A stretch of DNA of 64,000 nt, taken from Reticulitermes speratus (taxonomy: Eukaryota; Arthropoda; Insecta; Blattodea; Rhinotermitidae). Within the stretch, counting starts at the first letter, position 1. Each line of letters starts with the position of its first letter. This document shows, piece by piece, positions 23,936-37,200 of this stretch. The notes beneath the pieces were generated by a model. The model did not search any database, had not been told where the DNA came from, and worked only from the letters and a program-made list of their open reading frames with translations. Both the position numbers and the translations under genes were made by a program. The DNA is taken from the NCBI GenBank assembly GCA_021186555.1, contig JAJKFL010000010.1, positions 25,116,679 to 25,180,678 of the forward strand, in the 5' to 3' direction.

Positions 23936-24164
23936 GGGTAATCAAATCAAGGATGATCTAATGATGGAGGAACGTAGGACGTACAGGACACGTTCTAATC
24001 CCAAAACTAAAAGGGAAAATGACTTTTACTGGACCTGGACGCAAATGGAAGGACACTATTAAAATTAATCTTAAATAGTGTGTGAAGATGTGAACTGGAT
24101 TCACCAAATTCAAGATGGGGCTCAGTGGAGGGCTTTTTTGAACACGGTAATGAACACAATTTAA
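23936..24164 (+). pseudogene. LINE ORF2 C-terminal fragment, frameshifted
   Basis: Plus strand. VIKSRM (about 23940) and GRKWKDTIKINLK (24037-24075) are followed, after a frame change, by a segment with the signature WIHQIQDGAQWRAFLNTVMN and a stop at 24162-24164. This order matches the C-terminal end of insect non-LTR retrotransposons and parallels the LINE at 54027 (WRAVV...VMN). It is broken by a stop and frameshifts and is non-functional. The 205 bp before it (23731-23935) is AT-rich and unrecognised. Confidence 0.7.
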
Positions 24165-24300
24165 TAAGAGGAGGGATACTTGTTGGTCCGTCCAGTCACT
24201 ATAAGCTTCTCAGTGGAATTACAAGTTGGTATTATTCATCCAAATGTAATATGGTTTGGCGAATTTCGAGGTTCTCACAGCGGTGCTGTTGAGAATTTAG

Positions 24301-24489
24301 CTCTTCTGGAGTGTGACGCCGTGTCGTTGGGCGAGTGGTCACCGGCAGTTCGAAGGCACGAACTGCCTCCATCTACAGGCGTTAAATGGCTGAGAGAATA
24401 CTTCTTAGACTGCTTGACTGTGAAGACGTTCTTCGGAATGTCGGGGAATGTTCACACAACGACAGCGTCACATCGCAGAAGACATGAAC
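24301..24489. mobile_element. Small inverted-repeat element with a central perfect hairpin
   Basis: The left arm (cttctggagtgtgacgcc ... cgttgggc) and right arm (acaacgacagcgtcacatcgcagaag, read in reverse) pair imperfectly. Inside lies a perfect 9-bp hairpin, GGCAGTTCG/CGAACTGCC at 24344-24367. The arms are shared with elements at 63650-63781 and 63793-63881. The rest of 24165-24650 has no recognised feature. Confidence 0.5.
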
Positions 24490-24651
24490 CCTCACACTCT
24501 GGTTTATTGTCGTACTGATGACACTAAATCACCTTAGCTGCTGCAACCGTCGTAAGGTCCATCATAAACTAAACAGCATATGTGCCTAGCAAGACTAAAC
24601 GGAGCTATATCCGTATGAAAACAAGGCTTAAAATAATTTCACTTACAGCCA

Positions 24652-26345
24652 AGCCCAGTGGTCACTATATGTGCCGCCATGTTTAACATTCACAAATTCT
24701 ACGTTCTGCCCACACAGTGTATTTATGTGTTTTGTGTGGATCTGAGAACATACAGCGATTATTTCACTGTACAACATTAACTGACTGGTTTGTATAACTG
24801 AGACGGAGTGTGTTTACTGCGCGGTACGAACTGTATTTATGTGTTTTGTGTGGATCTCAGAACAAACAGCGATTATTTCACTGTACAGCATTAACTGACT
24901 GGTTTGTATAACTGAGACGGAGTGTGTTTACTGCGCGGTACGGACTGTATTTATGTGTTTTGTGTGGATCTCAGAACAAACAGTGATTATTTCACTGTAC
25001 AACATTAACTGACTGGTTTGTATAACTGAGACGGAGTGTGTTTACTGCGCGGTACGGACTGTATTTATGTGTTTTGTGTGGATCTCAGAACAAACAGCGA
25101 TTATTTCACTGTACAACATTAACTGACTGGTTTGTATAACTGAGACGGAGTGTGTTTACTGCGCGGTACGGACTGTATTTATGTGTTTTGTGTGGATCTC
25201 AGAACAAACAGCGATTATTTCACTGTACAGCATTAACTGACTGGTTTGTATAACTGAGACGGAGTGTGTTTACTGCGCGGTACGGACTGTATTTATGTGT
25301 TTTGTGGGGGATCTCAGAACAAACAGCGATTATTTCACTGTACAACATTAACTGACTGGTTTGTATAACTGAGACGGAGTGTGTTTACTGCGCGGTACGA
25401 ACTGTATTTATGTGTTTTGTGTGGATCTCAGAACAAACAGCGATTATTTCACTGTACAGCATTAACTGACTGGTTTGTATAACTGAGACGGAGTGTGTTT
25501 ACTGCGCGGTACGAACTGTATTTATGTGTTTTGTGTGGATCTCAGAACAAACAGCGATTATTTCACTGTACAGCATTAACTGACTGGTTTGTATAACTGA
25601 GACGGAGTGTGTTTACTGCGCGGTACGGACTGTATTTATGTGTTTTGTGTGGATCTCAGAACAAACAGTGATTATTTCACTGTACAACATTAACTGACTG
25701 GTTTGTATAACTGAGACGGAGTGTGTTTACTGCGCGGTACGGACTGTATTTATGTGTTTTGTGTGGATCTCAGAACAAACAGCGATTATTTCACTGTACA
25801 ACATTAACTGACTGGTTTGTATAACTGAGACGGAGTGTGTTTACTGCGCGGTACGGACTGTATTTATGTGTTTTGTGTGGATCTCAGAACAAACAGCGAT
25901 TATTTCACTGTACAACATTAACTGACTGGTTTGTATAACTGAGACGGAGTGTGTTTACTGCGCGGTACGGACTGTATTTATGTGTTTTGTGTGGATCTCA
26001 GAACAAACAGCGATTATTTCACTGTACAACATTAACTGACTGGTTTGTATAACTGAGACGGAGTGTGTTTACTGCGCGGTACGGACTGTATTTATGTGTT
26101 TTGTGTGGATCTCAGAACAAACAGCGATTATTTCACTGTACAACATTAACTGACTGGTTTGTATAACTGAGACGGAGTGTGTTTACTGCGCGGTACGGAC
26201 TGTATTTATGTGTTTTGTGTGGATCTCAGAACAAACAGCGATTATTTCACTGTACAACATTAACTGACTGGTTTGTATAACTGAGACGGAGTGTGTTTAC
26301 TGCGCGGTACGAGCAGAATCCTTACATATAATTCATGTTAATTTT
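24652..26345 (+). repeat. 114-bp satellite array G with terminus, about 14 copies
   Basis: The terminus is 24655-24720 (gcccagtggtcactatatgt), followed by fourteen units. The right AT-rich end is ccttacatataattcatg. Copies show the same small set of variants as the other arrays (ggactg/gaactg, cagc/caac). Confidence 0.93.
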
Positions 26346-27711
26346 CGTGTTTACAGTGTAGCAGACTACTGTCAGCAGTACGCTGCAGTCCTCAGTACAT
26401 CAGTCACAACTCCCACAATGTTCTTCCCAATCACACAGTTTGTCTCCTACACATAAATTTTCTGTATTTTTTGACATTCTCTTATTATTGAAACTGCGTC
26501 TTAAAAGAAAAGCGACAAAATATCCACGGATTTTCACTCACACACTCACACACTGCCGTGCATCACGAAATGCCGTCGAGTGACATGTTCCAACTGACAT
26601 ATGACTGTTCTGACAGTGTGCAGAGGCACTGACATCACAGATGTTACAAACACACAGAACGCAAATGTTTCTGCAGTACAAAGCGATCGAACGCACGCAA
26701 CTCCATGCATCACGTCAACACGACGCACTGTCCGTCTGCGTATACCGTAAACGCACTTCTGGAGGTCACTAGTTTATTCAGCCGCGCATGTAAACTGAGT
26801 GCGTGCAACATGAAGCGCCTCTAACCTCCACACTGAAGGCTGTGCGTAACCATAAAGGCACAGGAGGGAGTGAAGGTACAGATCCACGAATTATTAACTT
26901 TGGCATTGAATGTTGAGTGGTCATCTTCAGGCTCCGACCGCTTTACCCATGACGAATTAAGCTTCGTTACGAGCTGGTGAGCCCAACAGCCCGCCTTGTG
27001 ATTTGGAGCAAAGGAACATGCTTTTGGAGTGGCATTTACCGAATTCCGAAATTCTGAAATCGGGGAGCATTGGACAGAAAAGCATTTTCAAAGTTTTCAG
27101 TCTTTGTAAATGTTTAACGGCCTTACAATCAGCCTGGCTGTAAAGTCGTGACCAGCTCCAACATTGGACACAGTGACAACTTTACATCAGTATGAAATTA
27201 CACGTAAATCCACTCTAAGTTTTTCGGGATTCTGCTTGCTGACAGATAAACGAACAGAAGCATTTGCAAGTGTTCGCTGCTAAATCTCCGTAAGTGCACT
27301 GCAAACACAATGCACGATTGTCACAATCAATCTGTGACCGGCACGTGTAACTGACACTGCAGCGCCGTAATTGGGGAACAGCAAGCAAAGAGTGGGCGGG
27401 AGAGACGTGAGACGGGGGTAGTTTTGGTGAACGTGTGTGGACAGAGCGACGGGCACACGGATATTGGGAAATTGCTTGGGAATTGCGGGGGAAACTAATG
27501 AGCAGCAGTTATATGTTGTTAGTAAGAGGTGTAACAGGCTGACTGAGCGTGCTGATCGGTGCTGCGGGGGAGAATTGTGTTTCACAATACAGCACATGAC
27601 AACACTACGGTGTCTCGAAACGTCGTGACGAAGTGACACATCCCACAGGTGCTACCGCAACCACACCGCTGCAGAAACCTTACAAATCGCAAGATTAATC
27701 AGAATTATATA
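26346..27711. other. Mostly unrecognised; remnants of SINE C and of the (ACGG)n-tailed repeat
   Basis: About 26870-26990 weakly resembles a minus-strand SINE C tail (ctccgaccgctttaccca). About 27020-27110 (accgaattccgaaattctga, cggggagcattggacaga) resembles the interior of the (ACGG)n-tailed repeat. No gene is supported. Open frames of 60-119 codons here have no recognised domain. Confidence 0.4.
27596..27624 (+). ncRNA. Degenerate hammerhead-like motif
   Basis: ATGACAA (two changes from CTGANGA), a CAC/GTG stem, then CGAAACGTC. Probably a decayed relative of the other motifs in the window. Confidence 0.35.
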
Positions 27712-30189
27712 TGTATATTCAGTCCGTACCGCGCAGTAAACACACTCCGTCTCAGTTATACAAACCAGTCAGTTAATGCTGTACAGTGAAATAATCGCTG
27801 TTTGTTCTGAGATCCACACAAAACACATAAATACAGTCCGTACCGCGCAGTAAACACACTCCGTCTCAGTTATACAAACCAGTCAGTTAATGTTGTACAG
27901 TGAAATAATCGCTGTTTGTTCTGAGATCCACACAAAACACATAAATACAGTCCGTACCGCGCAGTAAACACACTCCGTCTCAGTTATACAAACCAGTCAG
28001 TTAATGTTGTACAGTGAAATAATCGCTGTTTGTTCTGAGATCCACACAAAACACATAAATACAGTCCGTACCGCGCAGTAAACACACTCCGTCTCAGTTA
28101 TACAAACCAGTCAGTTAATGTTGTACAGTGAAATAATCGCTGTTTGTTCTGAGATCCACACAAAACACATAAATACAGTCCGTACCGCGCAGTAAACACA
28201 CTCCGTCTCAGTTATACAAACCAGTCAGTTAATGCTGTACAGTGAAATAATCGCTGTTTGTTCTGAGATCCACACAAAACACATAAATACAGTCCGTACC
28301 GCGCAGTAAACACACCCCGTCTCAGTTATACAAACCAGTCAGTTAATGTTGTACAGTGAAATAATCGCTGTTTGTTCTGAGATCCACACAAAACACATAA
28401 ATACAGTCCGTACCGCGCAGTAAACACACTCCGTCTCAGTTATACAAACCAGTCAGTTAATGTTGTACAGTGAAATAATCGCTGTTTGTTCTGAGATCCA
28501 CACAAAACACATAAATACAGTCCGTACCGCGCAGTAAAACACACTCCGTCTCAGTTATACAAACCAGTCAGTTAATGCTGTACAGTGAAATAATCGCTGT
28601 TTGTTCTGAGATCCACACAAAACACATAAATACAGTCCGTAACGCGCAGTAAACACACCCCGTCTCAGTTATACAAACCAGTCAGTTAATGTTGTACAGT
28701 GAAATAATCGCTGTTTGTTCTGAGATCCCACACAAAACACATAAATACAGTCCGTACCGCGCAGTAAACACACTCCGTCTCAGTTATACAAACCAGTCAG
28801 TTAATGTTGTACAGTGAAATAATCGCTGTTTGTTCTGAGATCCACACAAAACACATAAATACAGTCCGTACCGCGCAGTAAACACACCCCGTCTCAGTTA
28901 TACAAACCAGTCAGTTAATGTTGTGCAGTGAAATAATCGCTGTTTGTTCTGAGATCCACACAAAACACATAAATACAGTCCGTACCGCGCAGTAAACACA
29001 CCCCGTCTCAGTTATACAAACCAGTCAGTTAATGTTGTACAGTGAAATAATCGCTGTTTGTTCTCAGATCCACACAAAACACATAAATACAGTCCGTACC
29101 GCGCAGTAAACACACTCCGTCTCAGTTATACAAACCAGTCAGTTAATGTTGTACAGTGAAATAATCGCTGTTTGTTCTCAGATCCACACAAAACACATAA
29201 ATACAGTCCGTACCGCGCAGTAAACACACTCCGTCTCAGTTATACAAACCAGTCAGTTAATGTTGTACAGTTGAATAATCGCTGTTTGTTCTGAGATCCA
29301 CACAAAACACATAAATACAGTCCGTACCGCGCAGTAAACACACTCCGTCTCAGTTATACAAACCAGTCAGTTAATGTTGTACAGTGGAATAATCGCTGTT
29401 TGTTCTGAGATCCACACAAAACACATAAATACAGTTCGTACCGCGCAGTAAACACACTCCGTCTCAGTTATACAAACCAGTCAGTTAATGCTGTACAGTG
29501 AAATAATCGCTGTTTGTTCTGAGATCCACACAAAACACATAAATACAGTTCGTACCGCGCAGTAAACACACTCCGTCTCAGTTATACAAACCAGTCAGTT
29601 AATGTTGTACAGTGAAATAATCGCTGTTTGTTCTGAGATCCACACAAAACACATAAATACAGTCCGTACCGCGCAGTAAACACACTCCGTCTCAGTTATA
29701 CAAAACAATCAGTTAATGCTGTACAGTGAAATAATCGTTGTTTGTTCTGAGATCCACACAAAACACATAAATACAGTCCGTACCGCGCAGTAAACACACT
29801 CCGTCTCAGTTATACAAACCAGTCAGTTAATGTTGTACAGTGAAATAATCGCTGTTTGTTCTGAGATCCACACAAAACACATAAATACAGTCCGTACCGC
29901 GCAGTAAACACACTCCGTCTCAGTTATACAAAACAATCAGTTAATGCTGTACAGTGAAATAATCGCTGTTTGTTCTGAGATCCACACAAAACACATAAAT
30001 ACAGTCCGTACCGCGCAGTAAACACACTCCGTCTCAGTTATACAAACCAGTCAGTTAATGTTGTACAGTGAAATAATCGCTGTTTGTTCTGACATCCACA
30101 CAAAACACATAAATACACTGTGTGGGCAGAACGTAGAATTTGTGAATGTTAAACATGGCGGTACATATAGTAACCACTGGGCTTTAGGT
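27712..30189 (-). repeat. 114-bp satellite array H1 with terminus, about 21 copies
   Basis: The longest array of this satellite: about 21 units from 27718 to 30117, then the conserved terminus (30118-30182, ending accactgggcttta). Variants such as cacaccccgtctc, aaaacaatcag and tgttctcag recur in alternate units in the middle, which points to local amplification of dimers or short blocks. Confidence 0.94.
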
Positions 30190-30945
30190 GTGTACATATA
30201 CATATTCAGTCCGTACCGCGCAGTAAACACACTCCGTCTCAGTTATACAAACCAGTCAGTTAATGTTGTACAGTGAAATAATCGCTGTTTGTTCTGAGAT
30301 CCACACAAAACACACAAATACAGTCCGTACCGCGCAGTAAACACACTCCGTCTCAGTTATACAAACCAGTCAGTTAATGTTGTACAGTGAAATAATCGCT
30401 GTTTGTTCTGAGATCCACACAAAACACATAAATACAGTCCGTACCGCGCAGTAAACACACTCCGTCTCAGTTATACAAACCAGTCAGTTAATGTTGTACA
30501 GTGAAATAATCGCTGTTTGTTCTGAGATCCACACAAAACACATAAATACAGTCCGTACCGCGCAGTAAACACACTCCGTCTCTGTTATACAAACCAATCA
30601 GTTAATGCTGTATAGTGAAATAATCGCTGTTTGTTCTGAGATCCACACAAAACACATAAATACACTGTGTGGGCAGAACGTAGAATTTGTGAATGTTAAA
30701 CATGGCGGTACATATAGTAACCACTGGGCTTTAGGTGTGTACATATACATATTCAGTCCGTACCGCGCAGTAAACACACTCCGTCTCAGTTATACAAACC
30801 AGTCAGTTAATGCTGTACAGTGAAATAATCGCTGTTTGTTCTGAGATCCACACAAAACACATAAATACACTGTGTGGGCAGAACGTAGAATTTGTAAATG
30901 TTAAACCTGGTGGTACATATAGTAACCACGGGGCTTTAGAGGTTA
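30190..30945 (-). repeat. Two further array-plus-terminus modules (H2 with 4 copies, H3 with 1 copy)
   Basis: After the H1 terminus the sequence ggtgtgtacatatacatatt leads into four more units (30206-30660) and a second terminus (30663-30727). The same linker then leads into one unit and a third terminus ending at about 30945. The linker and termini are nearly identical, so the module was itself duplicated in tandem. Confidence 0.9.
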
Positions 30946-31587
30946 ATAAATGGTCTCGGGCGTGGCAGCATTCCATTAGAGGGAGTAAGGTTAGTACCCT
31001 CAGTAACTCCAGTACAGTTTACTGTAGATACAGCACTCTGTATGTTGGTACCTCGTACTTCATGTTCGTGTCTGTCCGTAACCACATTTTATCCTCAAAA
31101 TGACGAATTTAGATGAAATTTATTACGCGGAATCTGCACTAAACACTCTAGAACTGCTCTACTGTTCAGTGCATCAGCTCAGTATGTGCCCCGTTTAATT
31201 CGAATCGACTTTCAGCGTACCTCTCACGATTTGCTACAGGACACTGACACTGACATTAAACACGCAGCGCATTGAGTGCTACAAGTTTCGTTTGAAAAGT
31301 TTCCGATAGTTTTAAGGGTATACAGATGTTGCTATGCAGTACAGCACTGGAACTGCTGATTGCCAGTCAGCAGCAGTTCGTATCAGCAGTACATGGACCT
31401 GGACATCAGGCAGTACTGCCTTACACCGTCACTGTCACAAGACGTCCCCAGGCGTCGTCAGACGGCAGTCGTTGCTCCCTGAACACACTGTACAGGCTCT
31501 GTCACTGTTGCGAGCTGCACCATCTGTTACTGTCACACTCGGCCACATCTCACATCACAACTGCACTTGTCTTTCACATGACAAGAG
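30946..31587. other. Interval with no recognised feature
   Basis: About 640 bp. The first 50 bp (ttaataaatggtctcgggcg) match, in reverse complement, the flank of array F near 19570-19620. The remainder has no recognised domain or repeat. Confidence 0.4.
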
Positions 31588-31760
31588 GATAGCTCAGTCA
31601 GTACAGTGACTAGACTGTGGACTGTACGATCGGGGAATCCCGTCAGGGCATCAACCTTGCTCTACCGCTCATACAGCGTCCGTAAGGTCTAAGCTGCACA
31701 TTCACCATCTAGTGCAGAAGTTCAGAATGCGTGGAGCATTACCTTCCTATTCCACCAATC
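31588..31760 (+). mobile_element. Diverged SINE family C head
   Basis: ggatagctcagtcagtacag matches the A-box region of the copy at 62041. The B box is degraded (gatcggggaatcccgtcagg). The body is short and breaks at about 31760. Confidence 0.55.
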
Positions 31761-31829
31761 TGCATGACGTGGTGCTAATAGGAAAATTTCACATCCAACT
31801 TTTCTGACAGCCTCAACAGTAAGATGAAT

Positions 31830-32067
31830 GTAAAGGCCAAGCTGTCCCTATAAACGTCATAAAGGAGTAGGTGGGAGCAGAGGTACGGTTCCACTTATTC
31901 GTAACCTCGGCACTAGAAGCGGAGAAGTGAGCAACTTCACGGCCGACCGCTCTGCGCAATATGCCGCTGCACCAACTGGGGAGGGCAATCCTGTCGGGAA
32001 ACGATCAAGTCCTAGGGACATCCCACCGGCAGTCCAGTCACTATACCTACTGAGCTATCACGGCTGC
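31830..32067 (-). mobile_element. Diverged SINE family C, minus strand
   Basis: On the minus strand it starts with a head ending ctcagtaggtatagtgac (about 32040-32060) and runs to a tail with the complement of taaaggccaagctgtcccta. The order of segments is as in 22001-22278. Together with the plus-strand head at 31588 it forms a divergent pair. Confidence 0.6.
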
Positions 32068-32138
32068 AAGTAACGTTACTGTAATTATTTACATTACATA
32101 ACTAAGTGCGTGTGACAAACTGAGCGGTGGGGAGGGGG

Positions 32139-34220
32139 TTGCCAGTTTAATGACGTTATATCACTACATCACGTTGCCAGTTTCATTACGTTATATCACT
32201 ACATTACGTTGCCAGTTTCGTTACGTTATATCACTACATCACGTTGCCAGTTTCGTTACGTTATATCACTACATCACGTTGCCAGTTTCATTACGTTATA
32301 TCACTACATCACGTTGCCAGTTTCATTACGTTATATCACTACATCACGTTGCCAGTTTCATTACGTTATATCACTACATCACGTTGCCAGTTTCATTACG
32401 TTATATCACTACATCACGTTGCCAGTTTCATTACGTTATATCACTACATCACGTTGCCAGTTTCATTACGTTATATCACTACGTCACGTTGCCAGTTTCG
32501 TTACGTTATATCACTACATCACGTTGCCAGTTTCATTACGTTATATCACTACATCACGTTGCCAGTTTCATTACGTTATATCACTACATCACGTTGCCAG
32601 TTTCATTACGTTATATCACTACATCACGTTGCCAGTTTCATTACGTTATATCACTACATCACGTTGCCAGTTTCGTTACGTTATATCACTACATCACGTT
32701 GCCAGTTTCATTACGTTATATCACTACATCACGTTGCCAGTTTCTTTACGTTATATCACTACATCACGTTGCCAGTTTCATTACGTTATATCACTACATC
32801 ACGTTGCCAGTTTCATTACGTTATATCACTACATCACGTTGCCAGTTTCATTACGTTATATCACTACATCACGTTGCCAGTTTCATTACGTTATATCACT
32901 ACATCACGTTGCCAGTTTCATTACGTTATATCACTACATCACGTTGCCAGTTTCATTACGTTATATCACTACGTCACGTTGCCAGTTTCGTTACGTTATA
33001 TCACTACATCACGTTGCCAGTTTCATTACGTTATATCACTACATCACGTTGCCAGTTTCATTACGTTATATCACTACATCACGTTGCCAGTTTCATTACG
33101 TTATATCACTACATCACGTTGCCAGTTTCGTTACGTTATATCACTACATCACGTTGCCAGTTTCATTACGTTATATCACTACATCACGTTGCCAGTTTCA
33201 TTACGTTATATCACTACATCACGTTGCCAGTTTCATTACGTTATATCACTACATCACGTTGCCAGTTTCATTACGTTATATCACTACATCACGTTGCCAG
33301 TTTCTTACGTTATATCACCACATCACGTTGCCAGTTTCATTACGTTATATCATACATCACGTTGCCAGTTTCATTACGTTATATCACTACATCACGTTGC
33401 CAGTTTCATTACGTTATATCACTACATCACGTTGCCAGTTTCATTACGTTATATCACTACATCACGTTGCCAGTTTCAGTTACGTTATATCACTACATCA
33501 CGTTGCCAGTTTCATTACGTTTATATCACTACATCACGTTGCCAGTTTCATTACGTTATATCACTACATCACGTTGCCAGTTTCATTACGTTATATCACT
33601 ACATCACGTTGCCAGTTTCATTACGTTATATCACTACATCACGTTGCCAGTTTCATTACGTTATATCACACTCACGTCAGTCTACGTTATTGCCATACGT
33701 TTGCGTTCTACGTTATATCACTACATCACGTTGCCAGTTTCATTACGTTATATCACTACATCACGTTGCCAGTTTCATTACGTTATATCACTACATCACG
33801 TTGCAGTTTCATTACGTTATATCACTACATCACGTTGCCAGTTTCATTACGTTATATCACTACATCACGTTGCCAGTTTCATTACGTTATATCACTACAT
33901 CACGTTGCCAGTTTCATTACGTTATATCACTACATCACGTTGCCAGTTTCATACGTATTCACTACATCACGTGCAGCATTCCCGTATAATCATCTACATC
34001 ACGTTGCCAGTTTTTCGGAACCTCATACTGCCATTATACGTTTCACTACATCACGTTGCCAGTTTTCATTACGTATATCCACTCATACGTTGCCAGTTTG
34101 CATTACGTTATATCACTACATCACGTGCCATGTTTCCATTACGTTATATCACTACATAGTGCCAGTTCATTACGTATATCATACATACGTGCCAGTTTCA
34201 TTACGTATATCACTCACATA
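32139..34220. repeat. 35-bp tandem array, about 60 copies
   Basis: The unit gccagtttcattacgttata plus tcactacatcacgtt repeats with almost no variation up to about 33300, except catta/cgtta and rare changes. From about 33300, and strongly after 33650, single-base losses and broken units accumulate. The 35-bp period shifts frame every unit, yet no stop occurs in any forward frame, which gives open frames of up to 670 codons. These are artefacts of the repeat. Confidence 0.95.
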
Positions 34221-37200
34221 GTGCTGTCTGTAACTGTCTTAATCAGTCCACTCAGTAGCAGTTCCTGTAGCTGTTAAGTATCATTCCATAGGCTTGCCAT
34301 GTTTCAGACAGTCCTGTATCAGTCCAGTAGGCTGTGCCTGTAAGCTGTCTGTATCAGTCCATAGGCTGTGCCTGTAAGCTGTCTGTATCATCCACTAGGG
34401 TGTGCCTGTAAGCTGTCTGTATCAGTCCAGTAGGGCTGTGCCTGTATGCTGTCTGTATCAGTCCAGTAGGGCTGTGCCTGTAAGCTGTCTGTATCAGTCC
34501 AGTAGGCTGTGCCTGTAAGCTGTTGTATCAGTCCAGATAGGCTGTGCCTGTAGCTGTCTGTATCAGTCCAGTAGCTGTGCCTGTAAGCTGTCTGTATCAG
34601 TCCAGTAGGGCTTGCCTGTAGCTGTCTGTATCAGTCCAGTAGGGCTGTGCCTGTAAGCTGTCTGTATCAGTCCAGTAGGTGCTGTGCCTGTAAGCTGTCT
34701 GTATCAGTCCAGTAGGGCTGTGCCTGTAAGCTGTCTGTATCAGTCCAGTAGGCTGTGCCTGTAAGCTGTCTGTATCAGTCCATAGGCTGTGCCTGTAAGC
34801 TGTCTGTATCAGTCCAGTAGGGCTGTGCCTGTAAGCTGTCTGTATCAGTCCAGTAGGGCTTGCCTGTAAGCTGTCTGTATCAGTCCAGTAGGCTGTGCCT
34901 GTAAGCTGTCTGTATCAGTCCAGTAGGCTGTGCCTGTAAGCTGTCTGTATCAGTCCATAGGGCTGTGCCTGTAAGCTGTCTGTATCAGTCCAGTAGGGCT
35001 GTGCCTGTAAGCTGTCTGTATCAGTCCAGTAGGGCTGTGCCTGTAAGCTGTCTGTATCAGTCCAGTAGGGCTGTGCCTGTAAGCTGTCTGTATCAGTCCA
35101 TAGGGCTGTGCCTGTAAGCTGTCTGTATCAGTCCAGTAGGGCTGTGCCTGTAAGCTGTCTGTATCAGTCCAGTAGGGCTGTGCCTGTAAGCTGTCTGATC
35201 AGTCCAGTAAGGCTGTGCCTGTAAGCTGTCTGTATCAGTCCAGTAGGGCTGTGCCTGTAAGCTGTCTGTATCAGTCCAGTAAGCTGTGCCTGTAAGCTGT
35301 CTGTATCAGTCCAGTAGGGCTGTGCCTGTAAGCTGTCTGTATCAGTCCAGTAGGGCTGTGCCTGTAAGCTGTCTGTATCAGTCCAGTAGGGCTGTGCTTA
35401 ACTGCTCATGTCCAGTAGCTGTGCCTGTAAGCTGTCTGTATCAGTCCAGTAGGGCTGTGCCTGTAAGCTGTCTGTATCAGTCCAGTAGGGCTGTGCCTGT
35501 AAGCTGTCTGTACAGTCCAGTAGGGCTGTGCCTGTAAGCTGTCTGTATCAGTCCAGTAGGGCTGTGCCTGTAAGCTGTCTGTATCAGTCCAGTAGGGCTG
35601 TGCCTGTAAGCTGTCTGTATCAGTCCAGTAGGGCTGTGCCTGTAAGCTGTCTGTATCAGTCCAGTAGGCTGTGCCTGTAAGCTGTCTGTATCAGTCCAGT
35701 AGGGCTGTGCCTGTAAGCTGTCTGTATCAGTCCAGTAGGCTGTGCCTGTAAGCTGTCTGTATCAGTCCAGTAGGGCTGTGCCTGTAAGCTGTCTGTATCA
35801 GTCCAGTAGGGCTGTGCCTGTAAGCTGTCTGATCAGTCCAGTAGGGCTGTGCCTGTAAGCTGTCTGTATCAGTCCAGTAGGGCTGTGCCTGTAAGCTGTC
35901 TGTATCAGTCCAGTAGGGCTGTGCCTGTAAGCTGTCTGTATCAGTCCAGTAGGGCTGTGCCTGTAAGCTGTCTGTATCAGTCCAGTAGGGCTGTGCCTGT
36001 AAGCTGTCTGTATCAGTCCAGTAGGCTGTGCCTGTAAGCTGTCTGATCAGTCCATAGGGCTGTGCCTGTAAGCTGTCTGTATCAGTCCAGTAGGGCTGTG
36101 CCTGTAAGCTGTCTGTATCAGTCCAGTAGGCTGTGCCTGTAAGCTGTCTGTATCAGTCCAGTAGGGCTGTGCTGTAAGCTGTCTGTATCAGTCCAGTAGG
36201 GCTGTGCCTGTAAGCTGTCTGTATCAGTCCAGTAGGGCTGTGCCTGTAAGCTGTCTGTATCAGTCCAGTAGGGCTGTGCTGTAAGCTGTCTGTATCAGTC
36301 CAGTAGGGCTGTGCCTGTAAGCTGTCTGGTTGTAGTCTGTAGCTGTGCTGTAAGCTGTCTGTATCAGTCCAGTAGGGCTGTGCCTGTAAGCTGTCTGTAT
36401 CAGTCCAGTAGGGCTGTGCCTGTAAGCTGTCTGTATCAGTCCATAGGGCTGTGCCTGTAAGCTGTCTGTATCAGTCCAGTAGGGCTGTGCCTGTAAGCTG
36501 TCTGATCAGTCCAGTAGGGCTGTGCCTGTAAGCTGTCTGTACAGTCCAGTAGGGCTGTGCCTGTAAGCTGTCTGTATCAGTCCAGTAGGGCTGTGCCTGT
36601 AAGCTGTCTGTATCAGTCCAGTAGGGCTGTGCCTGTAAGCTGTCTGTATCAGTCCATAGGGCTGTGCCTGTAAGCTGTCTGTATCAGTCCTGTAGGCTGT
36701 GCCTGTAGCTGTCTGTATCAGTCCATAGTGGCTGTGCCTGTAAGCTGTCTGATCAGTCCAGTGCTGTGCCTGTAAGCTGTCTGTATCAGTCCGTAGGGCT
36801 GTGCCTGTAAGCTGTCTGTATCAGTCCAGTAGGGCTGTGCCTGTAGCTGTCTGTATCGTCCAGTAGGGCTTGCCTGTAAGCTGTCTGTATCAGTCCAGTA
36901 GGGCTGTGCCTGTAAGCTGTCTGTATCAGTCCAGTAGGGCTGTGCCTGTAAGCTGTCTGATCAGTCCAGTAGGGCTGTGCCTGTAAGCTGTCTGTATCAG
37001 TCCATAGGGCTGTGCTGTAAGCTGTCTGTATCAGTCCAGTAGGCTTGCCTGTAAGCTGTCTGATCGTCCAGTAGGCTGTGCCTGTAAGCTGTCTGTTCAG
37101 TCCAGTAGGGCTGTGCCTGTAAGCTGTCTGTATCAGTCCAGTAGGCTGTGCCTGTAAGCTGTCTGATCAGTCAGTAGGGCTGTGCCTGTAAGCTGTCTGT

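Noticed and set aside
27280..27639. 119-codon minus-strand open frame
   Set aside because: No recognised domain; it overlaps a degenerate hammerhead-like region that looks noncoding and repetitive.
30058..30823. Recurring short open frame across the satellite terminus
   Set aside because: The similar peptides arise because the terminus DNA is conserved; frames are short, end in linker sequence and have no domain.
32150..34221. Open frames of 581-670 codons
   Set aside because: They run through a 35-bp tandem array in all three forward frames and encode simple periodic peptides; no start context, domain or splice signal.
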